In this document: positions 1 through 12,050 of the stretch, piece by piece
Position numbering within the stretch: the stretch's first letter is position 1
Layout: each line of letters begins with the position of its first letter
NCBI GenBank assembly: GCA_940671915.1
Contig: CALNVZ010001491.1
Coordinates: 73,266 to 137,265 of the forward strand
Origin: Paracentrotus lividus
Taxonomy: Eukaryota; Echinodermata; Echinoidea; Camarodonta; Echinidae
Reading direction: 5' to 3'
Length of the DNA stretch: 64,000 bases
The notes under the pieces: model-generated
The model's database searches: none
What the model saw: only the letters and a program-made list of their open reading frames with translations
Told to the model about the DNA's origin: nothing
Made by a program: the position numbers and the translations under genes

Positions 1-601
1 TACCAGAATCATTCCCGCCATTTTGGAATGCCCATATTACCTGCACTAATTGTTGCTATGTCAGGCAAGCATTCAATGCCACATTGCACCCCTTCATTAC
101 AACAAATTGACCTGTACGCGCTATTATGATCAAAATGAAGATATAAGCTTACTAAACATACAAATAACATACCCCGTCAAACATTTTATTCACCGTCACA
201 TTTTGTGTAATATCAAATTTTACATCAGGGTAAAAAAATGCCGTAATTTTTACCAACCTTGTTGGTTTTCAGCAATTTTTTCTGAGAAATTTCGACATCA
301 GATGCTCTCACGACGATAGATTTTTGTAAACAGTTCATATGAACAACATAGTGGCGCTTACACCGGTCACTGGTCACCGGTCAGGACATGATTTGCTTCA
401 GGTAGCCCATATTACCTGCTAGCCTATATTACCTGCATGTACCCTGTACTAAATATGACACAGATATTTTCCATCTCAGGATTGTAAAAGATATATTTTG
501 TAGATTGTGATAAACACATTCTAAACAACGCGGAAAAACAAAACGTTTCACACAACTGTCTGTGCCTCGACATATTTTATTACAGATAATAAATTACTTA
601 C

Positions 602-3600
602 CACTGATATCAAAGACGGATTCTAATTCATTTCTCAATATATTCAGGACATTGCTGACACCTTTTGCTCCCTGAAAAGACAAAATAAAAAAATGTTACC
701 AGGATCAGACAACCAATATCATATATACTCACCATAGAAATGTATATGGGCCTACATATATATACCGTAAATGATCATGCCATACATGTATGTCATCAAG
801 TATATATTTACATTATCATGGAAATACCATACATACTACGGTAGTGGTAATACGAAGAAGTAATATTGGTACCTGACATGCTAGTCCCCAAAGTATGGGT
901 CTTCCTACAAAGACAGCTCTTGCACCCCTCCCAAGAGCCTTGAAGACATCTGTTCCTGTCCTGACTCCTCCATCCATGTACACCTCTATCCCTCGACCAC
1001 GGACGGCTTCTACTACTTCAGCCAATGCATCGATCTTTCAAAATTAAAGGAGATTTTAAAAAAAAATATCAAGCTTTATGTCCATCTTCTTGTTGAAGTA
1101 TATCTAGATTACACCGATTCCTAAGACTATATAGTCGGGCGGGGTTGTTTCTACATGACACACACGGTTATGTAGACTTCTTTATGCCAAAGGGTGTCAC
1201 ACTCTTGCTTTCTGCATTACTGCTTTGCCCGTTTGCTTATCGTCCCTTATCAATAACGTTGAAGTTAAGTACCGCGTATGTCAAATTACCAAGTGCTCCC
1301 AACTTTGTCCGTCGATTTTTTTTTTAGTTAGATTTACTAAAAAAAAACTTGATAAATTGAAGTCAACAACTGATTATCTGCTTCTATATATATGAAGCTG
1401 AAGCAGGAGCACCTTAATCTTGTATTTCACCATGCAGGAAAGTCGTAAGGTCGATGATAACCAGCGGTGATGATACTGGTATCCACCGGTAGCCACCATC
1501 CCTTACTATCCTTCATAAAGGTTTTAAAGGTTGAAGGCACAGGTGCTCCTGATCCGTAAGTTAACAGTTTAAAAACTGTTTACTTAGGGAGCAGGAGCAC
1601 CTGTGCCTTCAACCATGAGCCGATACCAGTATCCCATCTTACCCCTGCCAACCATGATAATCTTAAACCATTATCTGATTACGGTTGAACTATAACCGCA
1701 GCTGGAACACCATCTGATTGTCTCCCAACGTGAGCTGCTGATACCAGTATCATATCTTACCTCACCGCTCCTAATCTTAAATCATTATGGTTAACCTTAC
1801 CGGAGTAAGGGCACCATCTGATTGTCTTCAACAATGAGCTGATACCAGTATCACATTTTGCCCACAACAGCCCCACCACTCCTAATCGTAAATCATTAAG
1901 ATTGAACTTACCGTAGCAGGGGCACCATCTGATTGTCTTCCATCATGAACTGATATTAGTATCCCGTATACTTTACCCCTCCTATTCATAAATGATTCAA
2001 GTTGAGCTTACCGGAGCAGGGGCACCATCTGATTGTCTTCCACCGTGAGCCGATACCACTATCCCATCTACCCCTACGTCGGCCGCATCTTTAGCAGATT
2101 CAGCTATAATAGAATTGTTTTAAAATTTAGTTGTAAATTTATGTCGATGCAATATCTTTTTTTTTAATGATACCAAGGTCCCAAAGCTTTACCATCCGAG
2201 AACAATCAAACAAAAACCCAAAGCCAAAATAATTTATCCGTTGTGGAATAGACCCCGAGTTGCATGTTTTGCAAGGTGCAATTGACACAGAGCTCGGGGT
2301 TGTCCTGTTTGCTTGGCACTAGATGTTACCCTATGTACATTTGTATGTACATTTTGTTTCTGCATTTATCGCAGCATACATGTACTTAAAGGACACCAAC
2401 GGAATTCCAAACTCACCTGACAAGATTCCCTTACATACGATGGGTAGAGAGGTGATAGATTTCACCCATCTCACATCGTTCCACGTGGCTCTGTTGTTAA
2501 ATTGCATACGGTGACAATAGTTGTAGTAATTTCTATCACCCGATGCTTTAGCTGCTCTTGACGAGGGAATATCTGCCTCAAAATTCGACATGCTGCGGGA
2601 ATAATGAAAAAAAAAATTGCCTTATTATAATTATGATATCATCATATGTATATATTATTATGACATGATGATTAGAAACTTCAATATCTTTTCACATTCG
2701 ATGCCTTTACACTGTAAAAATGGTAAACTCTTCTCCTTTTCAAATAAATAATACGTTAAATCTATAATATATCACTAATGATGATTATTTTGTTTGTTTG
2801 TTTGTTTGTTGTTTTTTTTTACAAACGTTAATTATTAGCTGATCTGCTGGGAGGTTGGTCAAGCTCTTTGACGCCTATCATTATGCAGTGGCATATGTTA
2901 GTTTTCCTGCTAATGCATAAAATAACGTGACAATTCTTTTTTCTTTTTCCCCCTAAGGTTAATGATTATCAAAACATATCTACCAAAAGATGATCGACGG
3001 CCCCCACATACCGAAATTTCGAAGATTTTGTTCTGCTATTTTTCAAAAGTGCTGCGCGTAGTTTACTGCTAACTCCAGATCGAGGAGAATCGACTGTGAT
3101 CACTATAGCTTTGAAGCCCGCCCTCTCGGCTTCACGTACGACGTGCTGTGTCAGGAGGGGATCAACAAAGAGGTAGATTTGAATCCATTTCAGACTACCC
3201 GGTGTAGCTGCCGATATGTCAGCGATGGATGGAGTTGAATCCATTGGAGCAATGTAAAGAGCCCCTGCATTTGCAGCTCCTGTAGTTAAATAAAGCATAG
3301 GACAAACTTTATAGATTAGGAAATATTAATCGCATGATATATGCCGAAGTAGGCCTATACAGTCATTAAATCGGACAATTAAGTATAAATATCCTTGGAA
3401 CAAGTCATTCCAAAATTATTCATGGTGAGGGTTTTAATCAGAAATACAGGAAAATATAACAATAAAGGTCATTGATTTTACGATGCACTTAATAGTTTTT
3501 GTGGGATCACTTGAAGTGGAAAGATTTGAAGCAGTCATCGATTTTAAGTCTGAAGATTGTTCTTGTTGTTTTGCTGATTGCAACAATTTCTGTATCTTCC

Positions 3601-5203
3601 ATGTCCATCAGCCTGCTCATTATTTTGAGCTATAGTCCAACACATCTACAAAAAAATATCGACAAAACACATTAGTGGGAGGTTGGTTGTCTATTGGGAT
3701 AACGATCTATTACCTTTTGCTGTTTCAGCTTCAGCTCCGGGATGTGCTGCGGCATGCCAGGACGTTGGTGCAACTCCGATGGGATATGGGATAGGTTCTC
3801 CAAGAATAGTGGTTGACAGGGTCCGTTTGGATACATCCTGTAGATTACGGCCTCGTATTCGATATCTTTGAGGAAATAAAAATGGATGATTGACGGTGGA
3901 ATGTAGATTGTAAATTCCTTCGTATTCAATAAAAAAAAAAAAAAAAAAAAAGGAACAAATTGAATTAAGGAGGTGAACAATCGCAAACCAAATCGACGGG
4001 CATTGGAAATAGAGTACACAGTAATTTGACCCCCTGAGAAAAAAAGTAGCCCAATTATGATTATGAGTGATGTGCTACGATCCTCCACTCCCTTACCTCT
4101 TGGGGTTCGCAACTTTATACAAGAACCATCGAAAAGCTTTAACCAGAATATAGGTTTCACGACATTTGATTTTTCTCTAAAGAAAGTTGACCTTATTATC
4201 AATTATAGAGGGTTAGCCTATGTGGCCACTTAAACATAATGATTATTCACAATTATATGCCCCTATAATTTTTACTTACCTCGAAAATGCGGTAATACTA
4301 TCCTTTTGACTCCAACCCCGTTCTCGAGCGTAGCTGAAGTAATATTGGAACTCAGGATGTATGAACTTGCCTGCTCTTTTCTCGTAGTCCTCTACATCAA
4401 AATACTGCTCCTTATCCTCACAATCCATGCTATATCAGATTTAAAGAAATAAAGCTTTTAAGTAGTAAACTTTATTCAGTCTTATTTAAGCAGTGTACTG
4501 GTCTTTCCAGTTTGCCAACTGTCTTGTGATTCCAAGACCAACAAGGGATAATATCATTATAAAACAATTTTCTTCTTTTCTCCAGCGTGAGTCATGACAA
4601 ACTGACCCCGATCATATTGTATTTTTCCCCAATATGGTACAGACTACTGATTGAAATGACCTAGTTGTTGTAAATTAATTGTTTAAACCGTCGGTGACGA
4701 ATCGAAACTTATGGTGGATCTAGGAAAGACAGGCTACTTCAGTGTCACCGGCACCGGGACGTATGTGTGTGTGAGGGGGGAGGGGGATCAAACAAACTTT
4801 CAGTACTGTTGAACCATTGGGAGGTGGTAGCTAGGTCCATTGTACTACTAATTCCGAGAAAATAATAATTAATTTAATTTGTCTTTCAATCATATCTTGT
4901 GATCCGAACCAAACAGGCGGTGCAACATTTCCGAACAACAACCCCAATCATTAAAGGGCTGGAAATTGTTATTCCCTCGAACCCCTTTCCCTCCTTCCTC
5001 TTCCGCTCGAGTCGGACACTGTTCTCTTCAGAATTTAGTAAATACTTTACTGGCAATTGTAGAGTGGCGCATATTATCTCTGGAATGGATCTACAGACTA
5101 GGGATCGTCATCAAAATCTCAACCAACAATCATCTTCAAAAAAGTTAAATTAACAAAAATTTGGAAAGAATAGATCTTACCTAATGTCTATAGTCATCGG
5201 CAT
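602..5203 (-). CDS. FMN-dependent alpha-hydroxyacid oxidase (HAO/glycolate oxidase-like), 3' end incomplete
   Basis: Eight exons read on the minus strand with GT-AG borders and matching phases: 5203-5181, 4429-4280, 3865-3714, 3279-3012, 2592-2417, 2103-2012, 1034-873 and 671-602. They give about 364 codons, against roughly 370 for HAO1. The start is ATG at 5203 (MPMTIDISMD); an in-frame ATG at 4428 is the alternative. The family oxidises 2-hydroxyacids to 2-oxoacids with O2, making H2O2, usually in peroxisomes. Seen: [20 protein letters not shown] (flavin side), LPIVCKGIL with the FMN Lys, [17 protein letters not shown] with the catalytic His and an Arg, [18 protein letters not shown] and [13 protein letters not shown] (phosphate binding). 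Odd: the usual YYxSGAxxE motif reads [10 protein letters not shown], and the substrate Arg after VDSP is replaced. The next exon, with any PTS1, is off the left edge. A weak alternative ending near 92-56 would add about 11 residues. Family assignment is secure; substrate is unknown. Confidence 0.88.
1483..2011 (-). repeat. Tandem array of degenerate copies of the HAO catalytic exon
   Basis: Downstream of exon 6 in the gene, at lower coordinates, lie at least four decayed copies spaced about 100-115 bp. They cover roughly 1909-2008, 1795-1908, 1683-1790 and 1587-1680. Each repeats the exon's 3' half, around GATACTGGTATCRGCTCA and AGACAATCAGATGGTGCCC, and several repeat the donor gtaag plus flanking intron. 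Copies read with the His codon but contain stops, lost Gly codons or no acceptor. The copy at 1909-2008 stays open ([18 protein letters not shown]) but has no AG acceptor in front. A further fragment at about 1483-1556 is inverted. Inference: local unequal duplication of an exon, now pseudo-exons. Confidence 0.75.
1529..1614. repeat. 86-bp imperfect palindrome of two inverted exon fragments
   Basis: The left arm 1529-1570 and right arm 1571-1614 are reverse complements with about four mismatches and a 1-2-base length difference. Both arms contain the HAO exon 3' end (AGGCACAGGTGCTCCTG). It would form a long hairpin in the pre-mRNA of the HAO gene. Confidence 0.8.
2012..2103 (-). CDS. HAO exon 6, catalytic histidine exon
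   Basis: A 92-bp exon with acceptor tatag before 2103 and donor gtaagc after 2012. The upstream exon ends one base into a codon (TCA G), so the junction reads [19 protein letters not shown]. It carries [16 protein letters not shown]. The family motif is VSNHGGRQLDG, so Asn has become Ala and Leu has become Ser, while His and Arg are kept. It is the only member of the adjacent exon-like array with a full reading frame and both splice sites. Confidence 0.85.
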
Positions 5204-5469
5204 TTTTTAGATTGTTGCTCTGGGTTTGTCGATACAAAATGTATCATAATTCAATTTGACAGGATATCCCTTTATACGCTATATGAACAGAAAGTGCAGA
5301 CAAAAGATGCATATTATGACAATGTAATTAGACTAATATTTTATCGTGTTTCTGTTTGGTATAATGAAATTTATCTTGTGCAAATAGTCGTTAGTATACA
5401 AGCACATTTTTGGGGTCAAAAGGAATTGTGTGCACTTTGAGCCCGATATTTAATCGCACGAGGCCGTTG

Positions 5470-7190
5470 CAGGCCCGTAACCAGTGGGGGGGGAGGGGGG
5501 GGGGGGCGGGGTTCGGGGGGTTCGAACGAACCCCCCCGCTGGCGAGTAGGGTCCGCCTTGACCTAAAAAAAAAAAAAAAAAAAAAAAAAGAGAGAGAGAG
5601 AAAGAAAAGGAAAGGGAGAAGGGCGATCCCCCCATTCATTGCAAAAATGCTCTGCATTGAATAACAAAAGAAATTAAAGCAGCTTGAAATACCATGGTGT
5701 CAGTTCCTTAAGGGGAAAATTCTTTCGCTCGCGCTCCGCGCTCGTCTGTGCTATATTAAAACGGTTTCTCCTTCATGGTTATTTTGAAGTCACTCAGAGG
5801 AAATTAGTTGTAAAATGCGCTTCTTTCATAAGGGGCTCATGAATGTATACAAAATGCTCACGGGCTATAATGTGCTTAAACAAATTCCCCTATTCTCAGG
5901 TTCGTATCAGGCCGTAACAAGGGGTACCCCCGCCCCTGGCAAGCAGGGGTCCGCTTGACCCCCAAAAAGGGAAAGAAAAAAAAAAACACTTTTTTAGAAA
6001 TGCTGCAGATACGAAACGAAACGGAACGAAGCTTAAAAAAAAACTGTGGTATTAATTTTTTACCGACCATAAAGTTAAGGTTCGGTTGGTCATTTTTTTG
6101 CTCTTTTTTCCCTCCTGTTTTTACTCTCTTTTTTTTTTCTTTTTGTTTTTGTTTTGGGGCAGGCCCGCTCGGCCCCCGGATCCATGCTTCAGTACGAATT
6201 CGTTTACGACCTAGAATTTAAAATAGTAAAAAACAACAACAACAACAACAAGATATATAGGTCCGTGTAAAGAACCGTTTTCACTAGAGATTTGCTGCCC
6301 TAGCATGTTTAAATATTCTAAAGGCGCTATCTTCATTTTAAAGAGAAAATATAATATTCATTTTTGTATTATACACGCTCTTATTTCTTTTTAAAGGGAG
6401 CTGATCCTCAGCTCGTGAGAAATTAAAACAAAGACATATAGGGCAAGATGTGTGAAAAACCCATACTTTCATTTTAATATACGGAAAATTTCCGGCTCGC
6501 GCTTCGCGCTCGCAACGTTAACCCCTAGATTACGACCCAATCACTGAATCTTGATGCCCAGATATACGAAGTGATTGTGGGCCTTTTTTGTGTTCGCTTC
6601 GCGTTATGTTATTATAACGTAAATTTCCGGTTCGCGCTTCGCGCTCCCAAAGTTTACCCCTCGATTACCACCCAACGACCCATTCAATGATTCTTGATGC
6701 CCATAATATAAAGTGATTACTTGTTTATTGTTTTTCCGCTCTCTGTCCATGCTCGCATTTTTTTTAAAGGGAGGTGGTCATCAGCTTCTAAAGGAATTAA
6801 AACAAAAAATATATAACCAAGAGGCAAAAAGTGTCTAAAATACATTACATTTAGGTCATTATAATTAAGCCAAAATTTTCGGCTCGCGCTTCACGCTCAC
6901 AAAGTTCTCTTCGGGAATACCATTAATTTATTCCTAACGTCAAAAATTAAAGTGATGCTATATCAATTCATTTTTACTTTAAAGGAGGTTATCGTCACCT
7001 TTTCAAAAAAATAATTCTTAAAAAAAAACAAAATAAGAGGAAAATGTGCATAAAACATACAGCCTTAGATCATTATAAAGCAAAATTTTGGCTCGCGCTT
7101 CGCGCTCGAATAATTCATTCCTTAAAATAAGGTCCACTTTTTCAGGTTTCGAAACCCCCCCCCCCCGTAAAAATCCTAGTTACGGGCCTG
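5470..7190. mobile_element. 1.7-kb DNA element with short TIRs and a 5-bp target duplication
   Basis: It begins CAGGCCCGTAAC and ends with the reverse complement GTTACGGGCCTG. It is flanked on both sides by CGTTG (5465-5469 and 7191-7195), a 5-bp target-site duplication. Inside are G/C homopolymers, a poly-A/GA run, and repeated GGCTCGCGCTTCGCGCTC motifs (about 6491, 6630, 6882 and 7091, with a variant near 5730). There is no transposase reading frame, so it is non-autonomous. I cannot assign a superfamily. Confidence 0.6.
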
Positions 7191-7199
7191 CGTTGCCGA

Positions 7200-8250
7200 G
7201 TTAGTTTTGGGCCGCGGATGGTACCTAATTGACCACATATTATAGGTGACATATCTCCTTGGTGGAACCTAACTTCAAAGAATAAACTAAACAATAAAGC
7301 TTTATAACTTTCAAGCAATCAGAATCGTGCACACAAAACCCGACGGTTTGATTTTTGGAGTAGTAGGCTACTTCTCCCCCTCCTTTCCCCTCTATTTTTA
7401 CACATCGGCAGTTTAATCATGCATAATGTGTATTTTCATTTAATAATAATGTACATCCTTCCAGGTTTTAAGAAAATAATGAAATAGAAATAATTGGGGG
7501 GGAAATAGTTTTCCTTTCATCTGCTTATACAACACACAGGGTTTCCCAGACTTAAGCGGGAACCAAAATAATGGTAAGTCGTTTTTTTTTTGTACATGCA
7601 AGCAAATAATGATAAAATGCGGAATTTTAAAGTTCATCTTTTTCTTTTCCTTTTTCTTTTGACTCCAAATACATTACAAAGGTTTTACAAGAAGATTTTG
7701 AAATTATAAAGTCATCGCACGGGATTATATTTAGCTTTAAGAACGTAAAATAAATGTTTATTATCAACCCTCTCTTTCAAGGCAAGGTTGTTGCATCCGT
7801 CCGATGCCCGCTCACTCATTTGGAGCAAACTGTTAATTTTTAAACACTTTATTCCTCTACGTATGGCCTTTTAAAATACATTCATGCCAAATAAAAGAGG
7901 GAGGCTGAACTTTAAAATGCTGAGTTTGATATTTCATTCTTTGCTTGTTTTCACCGAGAGAAAAAATGGCTAACCATTCGGGTTCCGCTTAGTTTTTGGA
8001 CGCGTTTTCTTATTGAAGCTCCAAAAGGTCAGATCCAGCGGCGTAAATCCGTGTCGAGGAGTGGGGGGATGAAGGAAAAAATTCCAACTTGTCGCTATCT
8101 TGTTTGACATAAAAGCACTAGTGTACACAAGGAACGTTTTTAATACCCATACGGATTTGAGAAGGAGGGGTGCGAAGAAAATTTTTCTTTGGATGTATGC
8201 TTTTACCTTATGACTGCCTTGATTACTGTTCATTTTAATAATGGAAAAAA
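7200..8250. other. Intergenic DNA without recognised gene
   Basis: AT-rich sequence between the two inverted GCGCTTCGCGC blocks. The longest open frames are under 90 codons, low complexity and unlike any family I know. I see no exon with convincing splice borders. Confidence 0.5.
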
Positions 8251-8254
8251 TAAT

Positions 8255-9220
8255 GCAAGCGCGAAGCGCGAGCCGAAAATTTTAAGCTAAAAACTGGAGA
8301 TAATAAAAATGTGCATTATAGTTCCTACTTACAGTATCAGCGAGCGCGAAGCGCGAGCCGAAAATTTTAAGCTGAAATTTGAAATACTTGTGCATTGTAC
8401 ATCCTTTATAATATATACGAGGGTAAAAAAAAAACAACAACAAAACAAACATATTATAGTAGAGGTTGCGGGACGGGTTTTAAAGTGGGGTCACAATGGA
8501 AAAAGGGCGTTTTGTTTCTCTGGAAAGGGGGACACTTTAGATCAGAGGCATAGACCTATAGAGAAATGTATTTGGAAAGGGAGCCGGGTACGAAGAAAAT
8601 TTCTTTTTGAATGTATGCTTTTTAAGAATCTTAATGGCTGCCTTGTTCAAATCAGAAAAGGAAAGAGTAATGCGAGCACGAACCAAAAATTTTAAGCCCA
8701 AAATTGGAGATATTTCCCGGGTGGGGGGGGGGGGGGGGGGGGGGTCACTCAAACAAAAAAGTGCTACCCATGCGTGTCCAAGCACCCTGAAAATGGACCC
8801 TAAACGTCTGATTGCATGAAGTCAAATTTGCACCCCTTTCCGACGTCAGACTGAAAATGGACCCTAAACGTCTTATTGCATGAAGTCAAATTTCACCCCT
8901 TTTCGACGTCAGACTGGAAAATCATACCCTAAATGGCGTAAAACCCGTGAAATTTTGACCCCAAAACAGCGATTTCCTCTAAAAACACCCCTATTTTTAA
9001 GAAAATGGCCATTGAAATTAAAAAACACCCCTATTTTAAGGAAAGCGTCGACGCCGCCGAAGAGCTGAAAACGGACCCTTTTCGACGCTTTCTGGGGACA
9101 TGCATGAGTAGCACATCATGTGGTGAGTGACCCCCGTTCTTACGCCCCTCTCCGGAGATATTTGTGCATTATAGATCCTATTTAGTATTAGCGAGCGCGA
9201 AGCGCGAGCCGAAAATTTTG
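8255..9220. repeat. Second block of GCGAGCGCGAAGCGCGAGCC repeats, inverted relative to 5.7-7.1 kb
   Basis: Copies at about 8259, 8340 and 9190, plus a degenerate one near 8673, are followed by GAAAATTTTAAGCT. They are the reverse complement of the motifs at 5.7-7.1 kb. Between them are a poly-G run (about 8725-8743) and a direct repeat of CTGAAAATGGACCCTAAACG (8787 and 8851). No gene is seen here. Confidence 0.55.
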
Positions 9221-9269
9221 AGCTCGAAGTTTCAATTATAAATTATGTGCATGATAGAGCCTAGACCCT

Positions 9270-10600
9270 ATTTAGTATCCATTTTGAAGATACATTTTAC
9301 ATACTCTGTTAAATAACAGCGACAGAAAACTAATCCACAATCTTTGCTATGAGAATTTTGTGGGCTGCAGGCCCCAAGCCCTCCACCAACCTAGCCCGCA
9401 CACAACTAAATTAATGTTTTCGATTGTCGACAACCAGCACCCATTCCTGAGGTTTGTCCCCAGACGAGGGCATTGGATGCAACTTTTTATACTTAGGCTA
9501 CTGTTTGTTACCTAATGCGAGGTCGCGTCCGAGTGGGAAAATGTTGGGGTTTTGGAGTTAAAAAGAGACATTTTTTAGTATTGAAAGCGCTATTTTAACC
9601 AATAACACAATTATCTAGTGTTTTTTTTTTCATTTATTTCTTGTACAGGCCATCCCCCCCTCCTCAAAATCTGGGGGGGGGGGATGCATCCCCCCATCCC
9701 CCCCGGGATTTACGCCAGTGGTCAGATCCGTGGTTACAGGCCTAGACCTTTTGATTATAGGCTGTATTCTTTGCCCCAACCAAAGAGACATTGTAATATA
9801 TAAATATTTTCGGGATGCATGCACCGAATTTCGCTTCATTCAGTAATAAAAAATATATATATAATTATAAGCCTTGTGAGCGCGAATTGCAAAACGACAT
9901 AATACTATAGAGGTCTTGATACTGAGGTACATGCTACATGCCAGATGTAGGGGCGGGGGTATCAGTAGGCCTATAATTGCACATAATGCTACATGCTCCT
10001 GATTGTTCATCTGCCAGAAGTCTATAATAGTCTCTCTATAATTATCTTGCCCCCTTGCCCTCAAATAGAAACTTTTAGAATAATTTTTCTCCTCGCAATT
10101 TTACTAAGTAACCTCCCCCCCCAAAAAAAAAAAATAAATAAATAAAATAAAATAATAATAATAATAATAATAATAATTTCGTTAATTTTTCATTATCATT
10201 TGTTTCTCTATAATTATCTTGCCCCTCCCCCCACCTCTTCCCCAATTTCCTTTTCTTCTGTTCTGATCTTTTATATTTTTCTTTCCTTACCTTCTCTATG
10301 ACTTTCTTAATTGTTCTGCAGTTCTTTCTATAATATAATAATTTAAAAATAAAACATATATATAACGCCCCAAACCGAGCCTGGAACCCCCCCCCCCCCC
10401 CCCACCCAACCGCCATAGGCTTGGCGCCGCCTATTTATACTAGGGGGAGTAGTGGTCTTTGCGCATCAGTGCTTATATTGATCGGTCGTCACAATTAGGC
10501 ACCTGCCACAGAGACCAAAATTAGCTTATATTCTAGCCTTTAGCTGTTAATACAATCAATACGAGTGACGGGATCGCGAAGACGTACTGTACGTGCACAC
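9270..10600. other. Intergenic low-complexity region
   Basis: Contains poly-G/poly-C tracts (9669-9705, 10388-10404), an (AAT)n microsatellite at about 10140-10177 and short AT-rich stretches. Open frames here are G/C-run artefacts. No gene is supported. Confidence 0.5.
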
Positions 10601-10779
10601 ACAATCAACCTGTACTGTACCTCTATAAAATCTTGGATTTCGTCCGGTAAATGACAGAATCGAACGTCGTGTGAATGATCATCACTAGGAAAATACTAAG
10701 AGGAACATAGTAATAAATTCTTTAGAGTAATAAATTCTTTAGAGAGTCTGAATCAACCTTGTTTTGCTTGCCTCAACTC

Positions 10780-10873
10780 GACGCTCAAGACGTCAAGTTT
10801 ATTATTTTGAAAGCCGAGCCAGATCGCCAGGACCAGCTCACTCAGGCCAGAGCGCGACCCGTGGCCAAATTAG
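10780..10873 (+). other. Probable 5' non-coding exon of the FAM210-like gene (3' border at 10873)
   Basis: A strong donor (CAAATTAG|gtaagtt) follows 10873 in GC-richer sequence. The coding exon has an upstream acceptor (gacaattcag|gtatc, 13490/13491) 53 bases before its ATG, which implies at least one upstream non-coding exon. The 5' limit is arbitrary because no transcription start can be fixed. An alternative short exon ends at about 11861 (GCAATAGAAG|gtaagt). Confidence 0.45.
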
Positions 10874-11025
10874 GTAAGTTCATGAGTTGGGGCGTTTTGG
10901 AATTTTGTTATAAGTCATGACCCGGGCTAACAGTTAGTTCATTTGGCTGAATTTTCACCTGGTCAACAATATAAATAATCAATGCCATGATTGATATTTA
11001 CCAAGATGATAATCCTACAATGTAA

Positions 11026-11990
11026 AGTAGATTAGAACCACCAAATACCGGACACTTAAGCATTTTTGGATTCTAAAAAAAATTGCAATCGCCGAATTAT
11101 ATAAAACTCATATGTATTTGGTAGTACAAATGTTCATTAATAATATTATTAAAAACAGAATTGATAAAAAATATGATAAACATTAATTATTTGCTTTCTA
11201 CTGAGAGCTTGTTATTGTCTAAATATCGGATGCGCTCGTTAAATATCGGATATATTCGGCGATTCGCCGCGATCGATTTTGGCAGTCAAAATCACGCTCT
11301 AAACAACATGAAATAATTGCTTGATTGTTGAAACAGCAACTTATTTCTGTCGCGCAAATGCCGTTTTTATAAATTACAAAAAAAAAAAAACATAAAAGAA
11401 TCGGTAAATAATAATTATTTACTTACCAAAAGAACCTCTTCCGTCTCTAAATATCCGATATGTTTGATGAGCTCAATGCGCCTGCGCCCTAAAAAAGCCA
11501 GCGCATGCGCGATGTACAACACGCATTTCCCATTCACTCCGCACCAATGTCCGATATGAAGCACGTGGCTATTTTTAGAAGGGTGTGGAAAATTCCATTG
11601 GTAGACCGTGGGCCGGTACCGATTTCACTTTTTTTTTCGATACAGCGAACATGTGACATCTCAGCTGTTTATATCCAGCAAGGATCGTATCTCCCGTTCG
11701 GAAATTTTTTTTTGGTCGTCGATCTTTTGGAGTCCAAAATTAACCTGGGTCATAAGGATTTCTGGAAATCACAATTATGGATTTTACCCCTGGATTTTAC
11801 CCCTGGAAGATATTTTTTTAGCAGCAACCTGACTCTACTGTGTTTGCAGTGCAATAGAAGGTAAGTCCATCTATCATATGCATGCAAGTTACCCTCCCGT
11901 GCGGGGCCCATTAGCTGTCTGGGGGGAGTTGAAGACCAATTTGTCCGATATTTAACAACGTCCGATATTTGGTGGTTTTACTCTAGATCT
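11026..11990. mobile_element. About 0.95-kb TIR element with ATATCGGA repeats
   Basis: The left end AGAACCACCAAATACCGGAC (from about 11033) is matched by inverted GTCCGATATTTGGTGGTTTT (about 11962-11981). Internal copies of AAATATCGGAT or its complement occur near 11220, 11240, 11450 and 11944. The 119-codon frame inside (11505-11864) resembles nothing known to me. A possible TAGAT flank on both sides is weak. Confidence 0.5.
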
Positions 11991-12050
11991 ATTTCAAACT
12001 TTTAATAATATTTCTAACCATTATTAACTTATGGTGGTGTAACGTTAGAT

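Noticed and set aside
56..92. Terminal HAO exon at the left edge
   Set aside because: The phase fits and SGC could be formed, but the acceptor is weak and the tail (about 11 residues, no PTS1) is unlike the family. Kept only as a remark.
3001..3011. HAO exon 4 extended through [11 protein letters not shown]
   Set aside because: The strong donor CG|gtatgt at 3012 restores the phase with the next exon and gives KFRMSNFE, matching the family. The longer reading does not fit the phase.
3672..4202. 176-codon minus-strand open frame
   Set aside because: It is intron plus HAO exon sequence in a shadow frame; the correct exon is 3714-3865 in another frame.
5391..5664. Open frames with poly-Lys, poly-Phe or poly-Gly
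   Set aside because: They are products of A, T and G homopolymers in a transposon end.
11505..11864. 119-codon plus-strand open frame
   Set aside because: It lies inside a TIR element, has a biased low-complexity composition and no recognisable domain.
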